Source: Cytophagales bacterium (GTDB taxonomy: Bacteria > Bacteroidota > Bacteroidia > Cytophagales > Cyclobacteriaceae). From it: DNA of 64,000 bases. The stretch is from NCBI GenBank assembly GCA_022360875.1, contig JAKSBZ010000326.1, positions 1 to 64,000 of the forward strand. The letters are read 5' to 3'. The notes under the pieces were generated by a model. It did not search any database. It saw only the letters and a list, made by a program, of their open reading frames with translations, and had not been told where the DNA came from. Below, piece by piece: positions 52,071 through 60,646 of this stretch. A program made the translations under genes and the position numbers. The stretch's first letter is position 1; every line of letters begins with the position of its first letter.

Positions 52071-53699
52071 ATGAATTATTTAAAAATACTGGGACTAACT
52101 TTTATTATAGTGCTGACCACAGCACTCAGCGGCCAATCGCAAAGCCAAGACAAGGTAGAGGTAAGAGCTGATACTACGAAGTATATTCGACAAAAGGGAA
52201 AAGGGATAACAAAAAAGCTTTACGGAAATGTCATCTACACATTCAAAAGAAGAAATGCTTTTATCTACTGCGACTCCTCTTACCAGCTGCTAAAGGAAGG
52301 TCTTCTGAAATGCTTCAGCAACATCAAAATCAAAGAAGGCGACTCCATAACCATTACTTCTAAGCACTTAGTCTACTACCAGCACCAGCGGCTTGCCCAG
52401 CTTCGCCGCCAGGTGGTTATGGACAATAAAAAAACGGTACTGTACACCGACTCGCTGAACTATTCGGTGCGGAACAGCCAGGCCGAATACTGGGGAGGCG
52501 GACGTATTATTGACGACACAAACGAGCTCCGAAGCGAAACAGGCCTATACAACACGCGATTGAAAAAAGCTCATGCAGGCGGAAATGTCATTTTCAAAAA
52601 CCCGACTTATACACTGGAAACCGACTCGCTGATTTACGACCTTGTAAGCAAACAGGTGCAGACCATTGGCTACACCAAAATTATCGATTCCACAAGCGTT
52701 GCCATTGCGCCCGAAGGAGCCGTTTACAACGCCAACATCAAAACCATTACGGCCCTTCCGGCCACATTTTCGACCGATAATTACGAAGGACGGGCTGATC
52801 GCGTATACTTTGACCAGCTCAATAAAATTTACATAGGAAAAGGCAATGTGGAGCTTTTTTCAAAAAAAGACAGTATACTGATTACTGGAGGCCATGCCAA
52901 TATGAACAAGCTCGCCGGCGAAATAATGGTATACGACCACCCGCTCATGCGCAAAATCATGCAGAAAGACACGTTCTACCTGAAAGCCGACACACTTGTT
53001 TCGATAGATATTCCGGAAAAAAACCAAAAGGAGTTGCGCGCCTTTCATAATGTGCTGATCTACAAAAGCGATTTGCAGGGCGTGGCCGATTCACTGGCTT
53101 ACCATGTAAACGACTCGCTGATTTACCTCTTCACCAATCCTGTGCTTTGGAGCCAGGAGAATCAAATCACCGCAGACAACATGCAGATTGGCATGGGAAA
53201 AAAAGGGGTAAAATACATGGATATGCAAACCAATTCTTTTGTAGTCATGCAGGACTCCCTGAAAAACTTTAACCAGCTAAAAGGCAGAGACATGCATATA
53301 ACCTTCAGCAACGGAAAGCTGAAGACTATGAACGTAAACGGAAACAGCGAAAGCATTTTCTTCAGTGTTGATGAAAAGACAGGCCTGCTTCTGGGCATGA
53401 ACCGACTAATCTGCTCGGACATGCGGATAGTTTTTGACAAAGGAAAAGCCTCGGCAGTCACATTCAAGCCAAAACCCGACGGAGTGTTTACCCCTCCCCA
53501 CGAACTGAAAAAAAGCGATAAATACCTGCAAAATTTTAAATGGCGGGAAGAGCAGCGGCCTTACCTGCGCAATAATGTGCCGGTCAATAAACAGGCATCG
53601 AAGAATGGGAAAGCCGAGAAGCCGAAGAAAAAAATGGTAAATCTGCCGCTTAAAAAACCGAAGCTAAGAGAACTGAAGCCTCTAAAGTCGAAAGAATAA
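52071..53699 (+). CDS. OstA/LptA-like lipopolysaccharide transport protein
   Basis: 542 residues from the ATG at 52071, which begins a signal peptide (MNYLKILGLTFIIVLTTALSGQ); the frame is open 76 codons farther upstream, but that part lacks a signal. The body is a row of beta strands with OstA repeats: KKLYGNVIYTFKRRNAFIYCDSS, GRIIDDTNELRSETGLYNTR, AHAGGNVIFKNP, GKGNVELFSKKDSILITGGHANMN. The C-terminus is lysine/proline-rich. In Bacteroidota these OstA_2 proteins stand for LptA, bridging LPS across the periplasm, or for a domain of LptD-like proteins. It lies upstream of bamD, with its own reading direction shared. Confidence 0.85.
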   Translation: MNYLKILGLTFIIVLTTALSGQSQSQDKVEVRADTTKYIRQKGKGITKKLYGNVIYTFKRRNAFIYCDSSYQLLKEGLLKCFSNIKIKEGDSITITSKHLVYYQHQRLAQLRRQVVMDNKKTVLYTDSLNYSVRNSQAEYWGGGRIIDDTNELRSETGLYNTRLKKAHAGGNVIFKNPTYTLETDSLIYDLVSKQVQTIGYTKIIDSTSVAIAPEGAVYNANIKTITALPATFSTDNYEGRADRVYFDQLNKIYIGKGNVELFSKKDSILITGGHANMNKLAGEIMVYDHPLMRKIMQKDTFYLKADTLVSIDIPEKNQKELRAFHNVLIYKSDLQGVADSLAYHVNDSLIYLFTNPVLWSQENQITADNMQIGMGKKGVKYMDMQTNSFVVMQDSLKNFNQLKGRDMHITFSNGKLKTMNVNGNSESIFFSVDEKTGLLLGMNRLICSDMRIVFDKGKASAVTFKPKPDGVFTPPHELKKSDKYLQNFKWREEQRPYLRNNVPVNKQASKNGKAEKPKKKMVNLPLKKPKLRELKPLKSKE

Positions 53700-53733
53700 T
53701 TTATTGTTTAAACCTTTGATAGCGAACTTTTTA

Positions 53734-53765
53734 TTTGATAGTTATTTTTAACTGAATTATATTTG
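53734..53765 (+). promoter_or_regulatory. Promoter of the bamD-rpoZ-coaBC operon
   Basis: -33 element TTTG (53734-53737) and -7 element TATATTTG (53758-53765) are 20 bases apart, the best match to the Bacteroidota promoter consensus in the window. The expected transcript start, about 53770-53773, falls on or just before the bamD ATG (53773), so the mRNA would be leaderless or nearly so. Confidence 0.68.
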
Positions 53766-53772
53766 CAAACTT

Positions 53773-54618
53773 ATGCGAAAGGTTTTGAAGATTTCATACG
53801 GAGTCGCTTTGGCGGCCATTATGCTGTTTGCTCCCTCATGTGCGAGCAAATTTCAAAAACTAAGAAAAAGCACCAATGTGAAAAACAAGCTGGCCGGTGC
53901 AGACTCCTACTACGAAGCAAAGAAGTACTACAAGGCTTCGTTGCTTTACGAAGAAATACAGCCTGTTTTGCGAGGCGCCCGGGAAGGAGAAGACGTGCTG
54001 TACAAGCTCGCCTACAGTCATTTCTACCAAAAAGACTACATCATCGCTTCGCATTACTTTGAGCGATTTTACAATACCTACGGCAGAAGCCCCCGTGCCG
54101 AAGAAGCAAGATACCAGGCGGCGCTCTGCAAGTACAATGAATCGCCGCGCTCTTCGCTTGACCAGTCGAGCACAAAAGAAGCTGCCGAGGCCATGCAGTC
54201 TTTCCTGAACCGCTACCCAAACAGCGAGCACAAACAGGAAGCTACGAAAATTATCGATGAAATGCAGAACAAACTGGCACTCAAAGCGTTTGAGAATGCC
54301 AGACAATACTTTAAAATCAGCAAGTTCAAAGCGGCGGTAGTCGCCTTCGAAAACTTCCGCAAAGGATATCCGGATTCAGACTATAACGAAGAAGCCGGCT
54401 TCATGAAGATAAAAGCACAGTATGAATATGCCAAACTGAGCTTTTACCTGAAACAAAAAGAGCGATTCCAGAAGGCAATTCGTTTTTACGAAGATTTCGT
54501 TGACCGATACCCTAACAGCAAATACCTGAAAAAGGCAGAAAAGATTTACGAAAATTCTATTAAAGAAGTAAAACGCCTAGCTGGTTATGAAAAACCGGCC
54601 CCGAAAAAAAATTCATAA
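53773..54618 (+). CDS. bamD: Outer-membrane assembly lipoprotein BamD
   Basis: 281 residues. Lipoprotein signal with cysteine at residue 23 (LFAPSCASK). Five TPR-like helix pairs follow (ADSYYEAKKYYKASLLYEEI; LAYSHFYQKDYIIASHYFERF; SFLNRYPNSEHKQEA; ARQYFKISKFKAAVVAFENF; RFYEDFVDRYPNSKYLKKA), as in BamD/YfiO. It works with the BamA barrel to insert outer-membrane proteins. It is the first gene of a set with rpoZ (38 bp) and coaBC. Confidence 0.95.
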   Translation: MRKVLKISYGVALAAIMLFAPSCASKFQKLRKSTNVKNKLAGADSYYEAKKYYKASLLYEEIQPVLRGAREGEDVLYKLAYSHFYQKDYIIASHYFERFYNTYGRSPRAEEARYQAALCKYNESPRSSLDQSSTKEAAEAMQSFLNRYPNSEHKQEATKIIDEMQNKLALKAFENARQYFKISKFKAAVVAFENFRKGYPDSDYNEEAGFMKIKAQYEYAKLSFYLKQKERFQKAIRFYEDFVDRYPNSKYLKKAEKIYENSIKEVKRLAGYEKPAPKKNS

Positions 54619-54656
54619 TAATTTCAAAAGAACTTCATTAAACAATTAATAAATAT

Positions 54657-54965
54657 ATGGCTTCTAAACCTTCAATTGTAACAAGAGACCTGAATCAGCT
54701 AACAGAACCTACCGACAACCTGTACGAATCTCTGGTTATCATCGGTAAGCGAGCACGCAACCTGTCTACTACCATGAAAGAGGAGTTGAGCGGGAAACTG
54801 GCTGAGTTTGCGTCTTCGGTAGACAACTTAGAAGAGGTTTTCGAAAATCGTGAGCAAATCGAGATTTCTAAATTCTACGAAAGACAGCCAAAGCCGAGCA
54901 CCATTGCCACCGAGGAATTCCTTGACAGCAAGCTGCAGTGGAGAGAAAGATACAAAGAACACTAA
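54657..54965 (+). CDS. rpoZ: RNA polymerase omega subunit
   Basis: 102 residues. The segment LTEPTDNLYESLVIIGKRARNLS is the Bacteroidota form of the Rpb6/omega signature (N-LYE-xxxIxxKRAR). Its position before coaBC is also seen in other bacteria (rpoZ-coaBC). It helps assemble the polymerase. The C-terminus (LDSKLQWRERYKEH) is specific to this phylum. Confidence 0.93.
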   Translation: MASKPSIVTRDLNQLTEPTDNLYESLVIIGKRARNLSTTMKEELSGKLAEFASSVDNLEEVFENREQIEISKFYERQPKPSTIATEEFLDSKLQWRERYKEH

Positions 54966-54976
54966 TTTGACGACAC

Positions 54977-56182
54977 ATGCTCCAGGGGAAAAAAATTATT
55001 TTGGGGGTATGTGGAAGTATCGCCGCCTACAAGGCCGCTTTATTAACTCGACTATTAGTAAAAGAAGGGGCGGAAGTCAAAGTCATTATGACGGCTTCCG
55101 CCACTGAATTTATTACCCCCCTGACATTAGCCACTCTTTCAGGCAACCCTGTCCTCACCGACTTCTCGCAGGGAAAGACCGGCACTTGGAACAGCCACGT
55201 GGAACTGGGCCTCTGGGCGGATCTGATGCTCATTGCGCCGGCAACAGCCAAAACGCTTTCTCAAATGGCCTCCGGCCACTGCGACAACCTGCTGATCGCC
55301 GCTTACCTATCGGCAAGATGCCCTGTATACCTGTCTCCGGCTATGGATTTGGACATGTACACGCATCCAAGCACTTTGTCGAATTTGGAGAAGCTTCAGT
55401 CTTACGGAAACCGAATCCTTCAAGCCGAATACGGCGAGCTTGCCAGCGGACTGGTAGGCCAGGGAAGAATGGCGGAGCCCGAACATATTCTGAAGGCACT
55501 GCAGGCGCATTTTGCACAAGACCTGCCTCTGGCGGGAAAGAAGGTGCTGCTTACGGCAGGACCAACCCATGAAGCAATCGACCCGGTGCGGTTTATCGGC
55601 AACCACTCCAGCGGTAAAATGGGATATGAAATTGCCAAAGAACTGCTGGACAAAGGCGCCGAAGTGCATTTGGTTTCCGGACCTACACACTGCGCGCTGG
55701 AACACCCGAAACTTGAGCTGATCCGGGTTCATTCGGCAGAAGAAATGTTCGAGGCCAGCGAAGCTGTGTTTGAACAGTCAGACCTTGTGGTTCTGGCCGC
55801 AGCCGTTGCCGACTATACACCGAAGGAAGTCGCCAGCCAGAAAATCAAAAAAAATGACGGCGAACTGACGATTGCCTGCAAAAAAACAACCGACATTGCC
55901 AAAACGCTGGGCGCCCGGAAAACGGGGCAGTTCATGGTGGGGTTTGCACTGGAAACCCACAATGAAGAAGCCAATGCCCAAAGCAAAATGGAAAGGAAAA
56001 ACCTGGATATGATCGTTCTGAATTCTCTAAACGACCAGGGAGCCGGCTTCGGCCACGACACAAATAAAGTGACCATTATGGACAGCAAAGGAAACAAACA
56101 AGCCTTTGCGCTTAAATCCAAGACAGAAGTGGCCCGCGACATTGTACAGGCAATTATTGCCCGAATGAAAGTCGAGGCCTAG
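54977..56182 (+). CDS. coaBC: Phosphopantothenoylcysteine decarboxylase / phosphopantothenate-cysteine ligase
   Basis: 401 residues with both halves. The FMN-dependent CoaC half (1-185) starts ILGVCGSIAAYKA and has the catalytic histidine H74 in NSHVELGLWADLMLIAPATA; its usual AMNxxMW is AMDLDMY here. The CoaB half (186-401) shows KVLLTAGPTHEAIDPVRFIGNHSSGKMGYEIA and a C-terminal K-x-K-K-x-ready substrate loop (QKIKKNDGELTIACKKTTDIA). It makes 4'-phosphopantetheine precursors in coenzyme A synthesis. It starts 11 bp after rpoZ and ends at a strong terminator. Confidence 0.96.
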   Translation: MLQGKKIILGVCGSIAAYKAALLTRLLVKEGAEVKVIMTASATEFITPLTLATLSGNPVLTDFSQGKTGTWNSHVELGLWADLMLIAPATAKTLSQMASGHCDNLLIAAYLSARCPVYLSPAMDLDMYTHPSTLSNLEKLQSYGNRILQAEYGELASGLVGQGRMAEPEHILKALQAHFAQDLPLAGKKVLLTAGPTHEAIDPVRFIGNHSSGKMGYEIAKELLDKGAEVHLVSGPTHCALEHPKLELIRVHSAEEMFEASEAVFEQSDLVVLAAAVADYTPKEVASQKIKKNDGELTIACKKTTDIAKTLGARKTGQFMVGFALETHNEEANAQSKMERKNLDMIVLNSLNDQGAGFGHDTNKVTIMDSKGNKQAFALKSKTEVARDIVQAIIARMKVEA

Positions 56183-56204
56183 GCCTGCAGCAAAATACAT
56201 TGAT

Positions 56205-56234
56205 AAAGCCGCGCTTGTTGCGCGGCTTTTTTAT
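56205..56234 (+). terminator. Strong terminator after coaBC
   Basis: AAAGCCGCGC and GCGCGGCTTT form a ten-base perfect stem with a five-base loop, followed by TTTTA. It closes the bamD-rpoZ-coaBC unit. Confidence 0.93.
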
Positions 56235-56320
56235 TTAACAGGTTTTTCTTAAACTAGTAGAAATAAGCGTCCATAAAAAAACAGCTGTTTTCGGTTTTAT
56301 TAAAAAAAACAAATCGCGCC

Positions 56321-57229
56321 ATGATGAATACCCTGAAAAAAATATCCCTGTTTGCTTTAATGCTTGCCGGAACCCATTTGCTCAAAGCCCAGGAACTGAA
56401 CTGCCGGGTGGTAGTGAACGGCGAAACGGCAGGCCTGACAGACAAATCGGTTTTCCGGGACATGGAAGAATCATTTTCACGATTTCTGAACGAGCAGTCA
56501 TGGACAGAGCTTAGCTACCAGCCCCAGGAACGGATCAAATGCAACCTGGTTGTCAATATTGAGTCTGTATCAGGCGTATCGAATTTCAAGGCGACGGCCA
56601 CCGTGCAGGCCGCGCGTCCGGTATACAACTCCACCTACGAGACGCTCTTTTTCTTTATGTTCGGCGACAAAGATTTTTCCTTTGAATACACAGAATCCCA
56701 GCCTCTGGTGTATGCCGAGAACAGCTATTCGAACAACATCACTTCTCTGCTTTCATTTTACGCCTACCTGATCATCGGAATGGACCTTGACACCTTTTCC
56801 CTGCTGGGAGGCAACGAATATCTTGACATCGCCAGGGACATTGTCAGCAACTCCCAAAACCAGGGATATCCGGGCTGGGAATACACAAAAAGCCCAAACA
56901 GCCGCGCGTGGCTTACTGAGGACCTGCAAAACGGACAAATGCTCCCGTACCGCGAAGGAATGTACACTTACCACCGGCAGGGAATGGATCTGCTTGTAGA
57001 CAAGCCCGACGAAGCGCGCGTCAACATTCTTTCTTTTTTAAAAAATCTGGAAAAACTAAATGAGCTCCGTCCCAATTCCTTGCTGATCAGACAATTCTTT
57101 TATGCCAAAGCCAGCGAAATCGCCAACATCTTTTCCAAAGGAGACATACAGGTACGAAAACAAGCCTATGAAATCCTTACGAAGGTTAATCCTACGGAAA
57201 CAGAAACTTATGCTAAGATTCTGAAATAA
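56321..57229 (+). CDS. DUF4835 family protein (PorD-like)
   Basis: 302 residues with a signal peptide (ends HLLKAQ). Characteristic stretches are ELNCRVVVNGETAGLTDKSVF, RIKCNLVVNIESVSG, FMFGDKDFSFEYTESQPLVY and LLSFYAYLIIGMDLDTFSLLGG. This conserved Bacteroidota periplasmic family is often placed near bamD and coaBC and has been annotated as PorD, a type IX secretion component. The molecular role is not established. Its stop codon lies 9 bp from the stop of trkH, read the other way. Confidence 0.88.
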   Translation: MMNTLKKISLFALMLAGTHLLKAQELNCRVVVNGETAGLTDKSVFRDMEESFSRFLNEQSWTELSYQPQERIKCNLVVNIESVSGVSNFKATATVQAARPVYNSTYETLFFFMFGDKDFSFEYTESQPLVYAENSYSNNITSLLSFYAYLIIGMDLDTFSLLGGNEYLDIARDIVSNSQNQGYPGWEYTKSPNSRAWLTEDLQNGQMLPYREGMYTYHRQGMDLLVDKPDEARVNILSFLKNLEKLNELRPNSLLIRQFFYAKASEIANIFSKGDIQVRKQAYEILTKVNPTETETYAKILK

Positions 57230-57238
57230 AGCTTAGCC

Positions 57239-58696
57239 TTAATAATCTTTCCAGAAAACAGGGGAGAAAATCAAAATTACTGTAAAAAGCTCAAGCCTGC
57301 CCAGCAACATCATAAAACTCAATAACCACTTGGCGACATCCGACAAATGAGCAAAATTGTCGACCGGACCGACCGTTCCAAGCCCCGGTCCGATGTTGCC
57401 CAGCGAAGTGGCCACCGAACCGATGGCCGTCATAAAATCGGCCCCGGTCATTGCCATAAGCAGAGTTCCGACACCGAAAATGATCAGATAAACAATCATG
57501 AAGGCCAGCACATTGAAGGTTACATGGCTGGAAATCGCCTTTCCGTTTACCCGCACCGGAAGCACGCCGTGCGGGTGCAGCTGCCGCTTAAGCTCCAGCA
57601 GACTATTTTTCACCAAAATAACATGCCGGATAATCTTTACACCTCCGGCAGTGGAGCCCGCAGAAGCTCCCACAAACATCAGCAGAAAAATAATCAGCAG
57701 CGCAAAACCTCCCCATTGCGAGTAATCGGCGGTTACATAGCCCGTCGTGGTAACAATAGACACAATCTGAAACAAAGAGTCCCGAAAAGCTTTCTCCCAA
57801 ACCGGATCAAACTGCAAGACAACCAAAAATACCGCTGCCGTCACCGCAATGGTCATTAGACCATAAACTCTGAATTCTTCGTTCCGAAGCACTTGCTTTA
57901 TTTTGCCATGAAACAACAGGTAGGTCATTGAAAAGTTTGTCCCGGCCATGAACATAAAAAAGATAATGACATATTGTATGTACGGACTTGTGTAAAAAGC
58001 AACGCTGTCCTGTTTGGTGGAAAAACCGCCAGTAGCAAGGGTTGTAAGACTGTGATTGAAAGCCTCGGTGAAACTCATGCCACCAAACATAAGCAGAATC
58101 GTTTCGGCGAGCGTCAGCCCAAGATAAATCAGCCAAAGACGCTTTGCCGTATCGGTAATCCGCGGCTTCAGCTTGTCTGGGCTTAAGCCCGGCGACTCAG
58201 CGGAAAAAAGCTGAATGCCCCCGATGCCCAGCAAAGGAAAAATGGCAACGGTCAGCACAATTATACCCATGCCGCCAATCCATTGCGTCATGCTTCGCCA
58301 TGTCAGTATACCGACAGGCAATTCTTCAATATTGTTTAAAATAGATGCGCCAGTTGTGGTATAGCCAGAAACAGTCTCGAAAAAGGCATCGGTAAAACTC
58401 GAAATTGCACCGCTGAAAAGATAAGGAAGCGTGGCAAAAAGCGACATGGTAAGCCACCCCACCGTTACGATCACCAGTCCGTCCCGCTTCTTCAGTGATT
58501 TGTTCCGCGCGCTGCGCGTGCCCCAAAACGCAGCAAATCCCACCGCCGCATTTACAAAAAAAGACAAAACCAGCGGCTTCCATGCTTCTTCCTGGTGCGC
58601 CAGGGCAAACGGAATGCACAAAGCAATAAACAGACTGTTGATGATCAGCAGCAAACCCAAAATATGGGCGATCATCTTTATATTCAATAACTTCAT
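57239..58696 (-). CDS. trkH: TrkH-family potassium uptake channel
   Basis: 485 residues with about 10 membrane helices in four pore repeats. Filter-like loops include TVSGYTTTGASI, LTTLATGGFSTKQDS, STAGGVKII and ATSLGNIGPGLGTVGP. It imports K+ (or Na+) with TrkA as gating ring. The start lies next to repeat copy 3, which fills the gap to trkA. Confidence 0.95.
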   Translation of the reverse strand: MKLLNIKMIAHILGLLLIINSLFIALCIPFALAHQEEAWKPLVLSFFVNAAVGFAAFWGTRSARNKSLKKRDGLVIVTVGWLTMSLFATLPYLFSGAISSFTDAFFETVSGYTTTGASILNNIEELPVGILTWRSMTQWIGGMGIIVLTVAIFPLLGIGGIQLFSAESPGLSPDKLKPRITDTAKRLWLIYLGLTLAETILLMFGGMSFTEAFNHSLTTLATGGFSTKQDSVAFYTSPYIQYVIIFFMFMAGTNFSMTYLLFHGKIKQVLRNEEFRVYGLMTIAVTAAVFLVVLQFDPVWEKAFRDSLFQIVSIVTTTGYVTADYSQWGGFALLIIFLLMFVGASAGSTAGGVKIIRHVILVKNSLLELKRQLHPHGVLPVRVNGKAISSHVTFNVLAFMIVYLIIFGVGTLLMAMTGADFMTAIGSVATSLGNIGPGLGTVGPVDNFAHLSDVAKWLLSFMMLLGRLELFTVILIFSPVFWKDY

Positions 58697-58706
58697 GACG
58701 GCAAAT

Positions 58707-58797
58707 AAGTGCTGCCAGTAATTTAACTCATGTTGATATTAGGATAAATTGCTGGCTATAAAACATAACTGAAAATAATAAAAAGTACGAAGTACTT
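58707..58797 (+). repeat. Dispersed 91-bp inverted-repeat element, copy 3
   Basis: Begins AAGTGCTGCCAGTAATTTA and ends AAAGTACGAAGTACTT. The inner pair GCCAGTAATTTA and TAAATTGCTGGC is complementary over twelve bases with one G-U pair. It occupies almost all of the gap between trkA and trkH; its right end covers two bases of the trkA stop codon, and its left end is 10 bp from the trkH ATG. It is therefore transcribed in the trkA-trkH mRNA, in reverse orientation. Confidence 0.8.
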
Positions 58798-60175
58798 AAT
58801 TAAAAAATTTGGCAATAATCCCGTCATTCTGGGGTCTGAAAAGCTTTTCAACTTCTTTAAGCCCTTCGGTTTTGGACAGCACCACAACTCGGTCTTTTGG
58901 CAAAAAAGTGAAATTTCCGCTTATCGTTTTTCCTTCTCCCCTGCGGATCACGCCGCCCACCACCGTTCCTTTAGGAAAGGATATATCTTTTACCTGCATA
59001 TTCACGACTTCCGAGGTTTCAGCCAGCTCAAACTCAAGAATCTCTGCATCAAGGCCGTGAACGCCGGCAATCGAAATCAGATTTCCCTGGCGCACGTATC
59101 GGGAAATAAAATTCGCGGCAATCAGCTTTTTGTTGATCATGGTATCCACTCCGATCTGCTGAGAAAGATGAATATAATCCAAATTCTCAACCATGGCGAT
59201 CGTTTTAGGCACACCGTGTTTTTTAGCCATCAGACAGGAAATGATATTCGTTTCGGAATTGCCTGTTACGGCAAGAAAAGCATCCACGTCATCAATGCTT
59301 TCCTGCTTAAGCAACTCCACATCATTGGCGTCTCCGTGAATTACCAGCACATTGTCACCGACAATGTCAGTGAGCCACTCGCACTTCTCGCGCTCTTTCT
59401 CCACGATCTTGACCCGATACTTCTTCGACAGAATGCGCGCTGCGTTTACACCCGTTCGGCTGCCTCCCATAATCATCAGATTTCGGATTTTGCGGTGCAC
59501 GGTATGCTTGAACTCGTACACGCAATCAACGCCGCTGGGTTCGGCTATGAAATACACATAATCCGAAGGATTCACCTCTGTGTTTCCATTCGGTATAATG
59601 GTTTCATGTTCCCTCAGTATCGCCGCAATGACAAAGTTTTTCCGCTCTTTCAGGTTGTCTATTTCACGGACGGTTTTGTGGGCGATGACATCTCCCTCCT
59701 CCACGCGAATGCCGACCAGCGAAAGGATACCGCGGTCGAATTCAAAAGTCTCGGTGAGCGAGGCTTCGCGCAATAAACGCTTGATTTCTTTCGCGGCTAA
59801 TGATTCGGGTGAAATAAGCGAATCAATTCCCATGGTTTTTAGATCCAACACCTCTTTGTCGTACAAAAACTCCAAGTTGCTGATACGCGCAATGGTTCGC
59901 TTCACTCCAAGCCGCTTGCCAATCATGGCCGTGGCCAGGTTGGTTTCTTCGGCCGGAGTAACACAGATAAGCAAATCGGCTTTAGCGATTTTTGCCTCCA
60001 GCAACACCTTGAACGAGGTGGAATTGCCAACTACCGCCGCCACATCCAGATGATTGGCAACATACTGCAAACGCTCCTTGTCGGTGTCAATCAGCACGAT
60101 ATCGTGTTGTTCGTGAGCTAACTGCTTGGCTAAATGGAAGCCTACTTCTCCGGCACCTGCAACGATGATATGCAT
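58796..60175 (-). CDS. trkA: Trk system potassium uptake protein TrkA
   Basis: 459 residues with two tandem RCK units. Each has an NAD-binding Rossmann part, MHIIVAGAGEVGFHLAKQL (residues 1-19) and LMIMGGSRTGVNAARIL (near 235), followed by a TrkA_C domain. It binds NADH/NAD or ATP and gates TrkH. It is upstream of trkH on the minus strand, separated only by repeat copy 3. Confidence 0.96.
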   Translation of the reverse strand: MHIIVAGAGEVGFHLAKQLAHEQHDIVLIDTDKERLQYVANHLDVAAVVGNSTSFKVLLEAKIAKADLLICVTPAEETNLATAMIGKRLGVKRTIARISNLEFLYDKEVLDLKTMGIDSLISPESLAAKEIKRLLREASLTETFEFDRGILSLVGIRVEEGDVIAHKTVREIDNLKERKNFVIAAILREHETIIPNGNTEVNPSDYVYFIAEPSGVDCVYEFKHTVHRKIRNLMIMGGSRTGVNAARILSKKYRVKIVEKEREKCEWLTDIVGDNVLVIHGDANDVELLKQESIDDVDAFLAVTGNSETNIISCLMAKKHGVPKTIAMVENLDYIHLSQQIGVDTMINKKLIAANFISRYVRQGNLISIAGVHGLDAEILEFELAETSEVVNMQVKDISFPKGTVVGGVIRRGEGKTISGNFTFLPKDRVVVLSKTEGLKEVEKLFRPQNDGIIAKFFN

Positions 60176-60492
60176 AGGGGTCTATATAGAGTTTAATGTT
60201 TGTTTTTCACTGGTACTGAATTTTCTCCGTGTAAAAAATGGAGGATTTCTCAGCAGCAAGTTAATTTTTATTGCTATTTAAAAAAATTTACATGTTATAA
60301 ATCCTTTCGGCACAGACAAATTATGGAACACTTCTTTGAGTTTTTCCCAAAAGTAAGAAACCGGAGCCTTCATGCACACTTTCCCTGCTTCCTGCGGGAA
60401 CAACTAAAATCCTACATGTTTTCAGAAATAACGTCCTAGGGTTCTTCCCTGCGAGTGGATAAGCTTTTGATTTAAACCTTTCATTCCAGGAA

Positions 60493-60520
60493 GGGTTTTA
60501 CTCTTCAGAGTACAAAACCC
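60493..60520 (+). promoter_or_regulatory. Hairpin in the sigma factor leader
   Basis: GGGTTTTACTCT pairs with AGAGT-AC-AAAACCC, a stem of about 11 pairs with a two-base bulge and a tight loop. No T-run follows, so it is not a normal terminator. It lies directly before the CAA/CAG tract. Confidence 0.5.
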
Positions 60521-60530
60521 GCTGGAGTGA

Positions 60531-60608
60531 GCAACAACGCGCATCCGCAACAACAACAGCAACAACAGCAACAACAACACTGCGCGGCAACAACAGCAAC
60601 AACAACAC
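60531..60608 (+). repeat. CAA/CAG trinucleotide tract before the sigma factor gene
   Basis: A run of CAA and CAG triplets, broken at 60581-60587 by TGCGCGG and then resumed. It lies 38 bp before the ATG. The frame is open from a GTG at 60527, so translation from there would add a glutamine- and threonine-rich tail of about 40 residues. It is more likely an unstructured leader, which in other systems raises translation. Confidence 0.8.
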
Positions 60609-60646
60609 CCGGCTTGCCGGATTTTCAAATCAAAAACTCAATTGTT

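Larger units (their letters stand above)
60176..60646. other. Leader and promoter region of the sigma factor gene
   Basis: 471 bp between divergent trkA and the sigma factor. It contains a small open frame of 38 codons (60323-60439) without known relatives, the hairpin at 60493-60520 and the CAA/CAG tract at 60531-60608. No TAnnTTTG box was found on either strand. Confidence 0.45.
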
